DNA from: CAVPEW01 sp050247895
GTDB taxonomy: Bacteria; Actinomycetota; Acidimicrobiia; Acidimicrobiales; VFJN01
Direction of reading: 5' to 3'
Assembly: GCA_050247895.1 (NCBI GenBank)
Contig: JBFWTJ010000100.1
Span: 1 to 12,346, forward strand
DNA: 12,346 nt
The notes under the pieces are model-generated. The model was given only the letters and a program-made list of their open reading frames with translations, did not search any database and had not been told where the DNA came from. The position numbers and the translations under genes are program-made. Shown one piece after another: positions 12,082-12,346 of the stretch (its first letter is position 1; each line of letters starts with the position of its first letter).

Positions 12082-12346
12082 GCGTCGCACCGGGGCCGTG
12101 GCGTGCCGCGGGCGGGACCGCTCCGGCGGTCCCCTCCGCGGCGCGCCGCGCCCCGGTGGCGGTGCGGGCCGGCACCGTGCTGGCCGCCGCGGTCAGGGCC
12201 GAGCCGCTGGCCACCCTGGACGTGCGGGCCGGCGACCACGGTTGGACGGGCGTGCAGGCGACCCTGTGGCGTCGCCGCACCCTCGACCTGACCCTGCGCT
12301 CCCTCGAGCTGGCCGCACTGGTGACGGCCGGCTCGCTGGTCCTGGG
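12078..12346 (+). CDS. ABC transporter permease, iron(III) type; 3' partial, start uncertain
   Basis: The reading frame codes GDHGWTGVQATLWRRRTLDL and then SLELAALVTAGSLVLG at the right edge. This matches the region around the first conserved periplasmic loop and second membrane helix of FbpB-like permeases, which commonly read RTLxLxLRSLxLAxxVTAGSLxLGVPLAW. Start choice is open. A CTG at 12078 would overlap the lipoprotein stop as CTGA and gives an N-terminus beginning (M)SVAPGPWRAAGG. The GTGs at 12156, 12162 and 12177 are alternatives. No ATG exists in frame and no Shine-Dalgarno is clear for any of them. The expected first membrane helix (about GTVLAAAVRAEPLATLDVRAG) is interrupted by charged residues, which is unusual. 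It is co-transcribed with the lipoprotein. Confidence 0.7.
   Translation, partial: MSVAPGPWRAAGGTAPAVPSAARRAPVAVRAGTVLAAAVRAEPLATLDVRAGDHGWTGVQATLWRRRTLDLTLRSLELAALVTAGSLVL

Noticed and set aside
1..12346. tRNA, rRNA, CRISPR array, insertion sequence, phage or toxin-antitoxin genes
   Set aside because: Looked for on both strands by eye; no cloverleaf, regularly spaced repeats, transposase or integrase motifs or terminal inverted repeats were found.

Overview
The window is very GC-rich (roughly 70% or more by eye, with almost every third codon position G or C) and is densely packed with genes on both strands. A NucS/EndoMS mismatch endonuclease, VanW-type wall proteins, a DtxR/IdeR-type iron box and several start codons placed 6-8 nt after a TANNNT -10 hexamer (leaderless pattern) point to an actinobacterium. 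The mix of MFE-2-like acyl-CoA enzymes suggests Acidimicrobiia or a relative, but that is inference, not proof. No rRNA, tRNA, CRISPR array, IS element or phage gene is visible; it looks like chromosomal core and metabolic DNA.

Layout. 2-655 (+): NucS, cut by the left edge. 659-2430 (-): a two-gene operon of a short-chain dehydrogenase (SDR) and a MaoC-type enoyl-CoA hydratase 2, i.e. a split multifunctional-enzyme-2 pair. 2431-2548: divergent promoter region. 2549-5585 (+): a membrane-anchored VanW-domain protein followed 16 nt later by a geranylgeranyl-reductase-family flavoprotein. 5586-5864: the longest gene-free stretch, with two inverted repeats and a leaderless promoter. 5865-7772 (+): an ABC exporter half-transporter. 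7747-8741 (-): GTPase EngB, converging on and overlapping the ABC gene, preceded by a small conserved-looking hypothetical gene. 8742-8849: divergent promoter region with a tandem repeat. 8850-9500 (+): a PhoU-family protein. 9584-10477 (+): a second SDR. 10518-12346 (+): an iron-box-controlled transport operon consisting of a small Arg/Pro-rich secreted or membrane protein, a ferric-iron substrate-binding lipoprotein and the start of an ABC permease that runs off the right edge.

How they fit. The SDR/MaoC pair should carry out two consecutive steps of a beta-oxidation cycle on an unknown acyl-CoA (fatty acid or steroid side chain). The distal operon is very probably iron uptake repressed by an IdeR/DtxR regulator. 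Most other genes are housekeeping (mismatch repair, ribosome assembly, phosphate signalling, cell wall). The most notable points are: the iron box lying over the -10 of a leaderless start that opens a small uncharacterised gene; a hydratase whose signature Gly and catalytic Asn are both replaced by Phe; and unexplained inverted or tandem repeats upstream of the ABC exporter and phoU.
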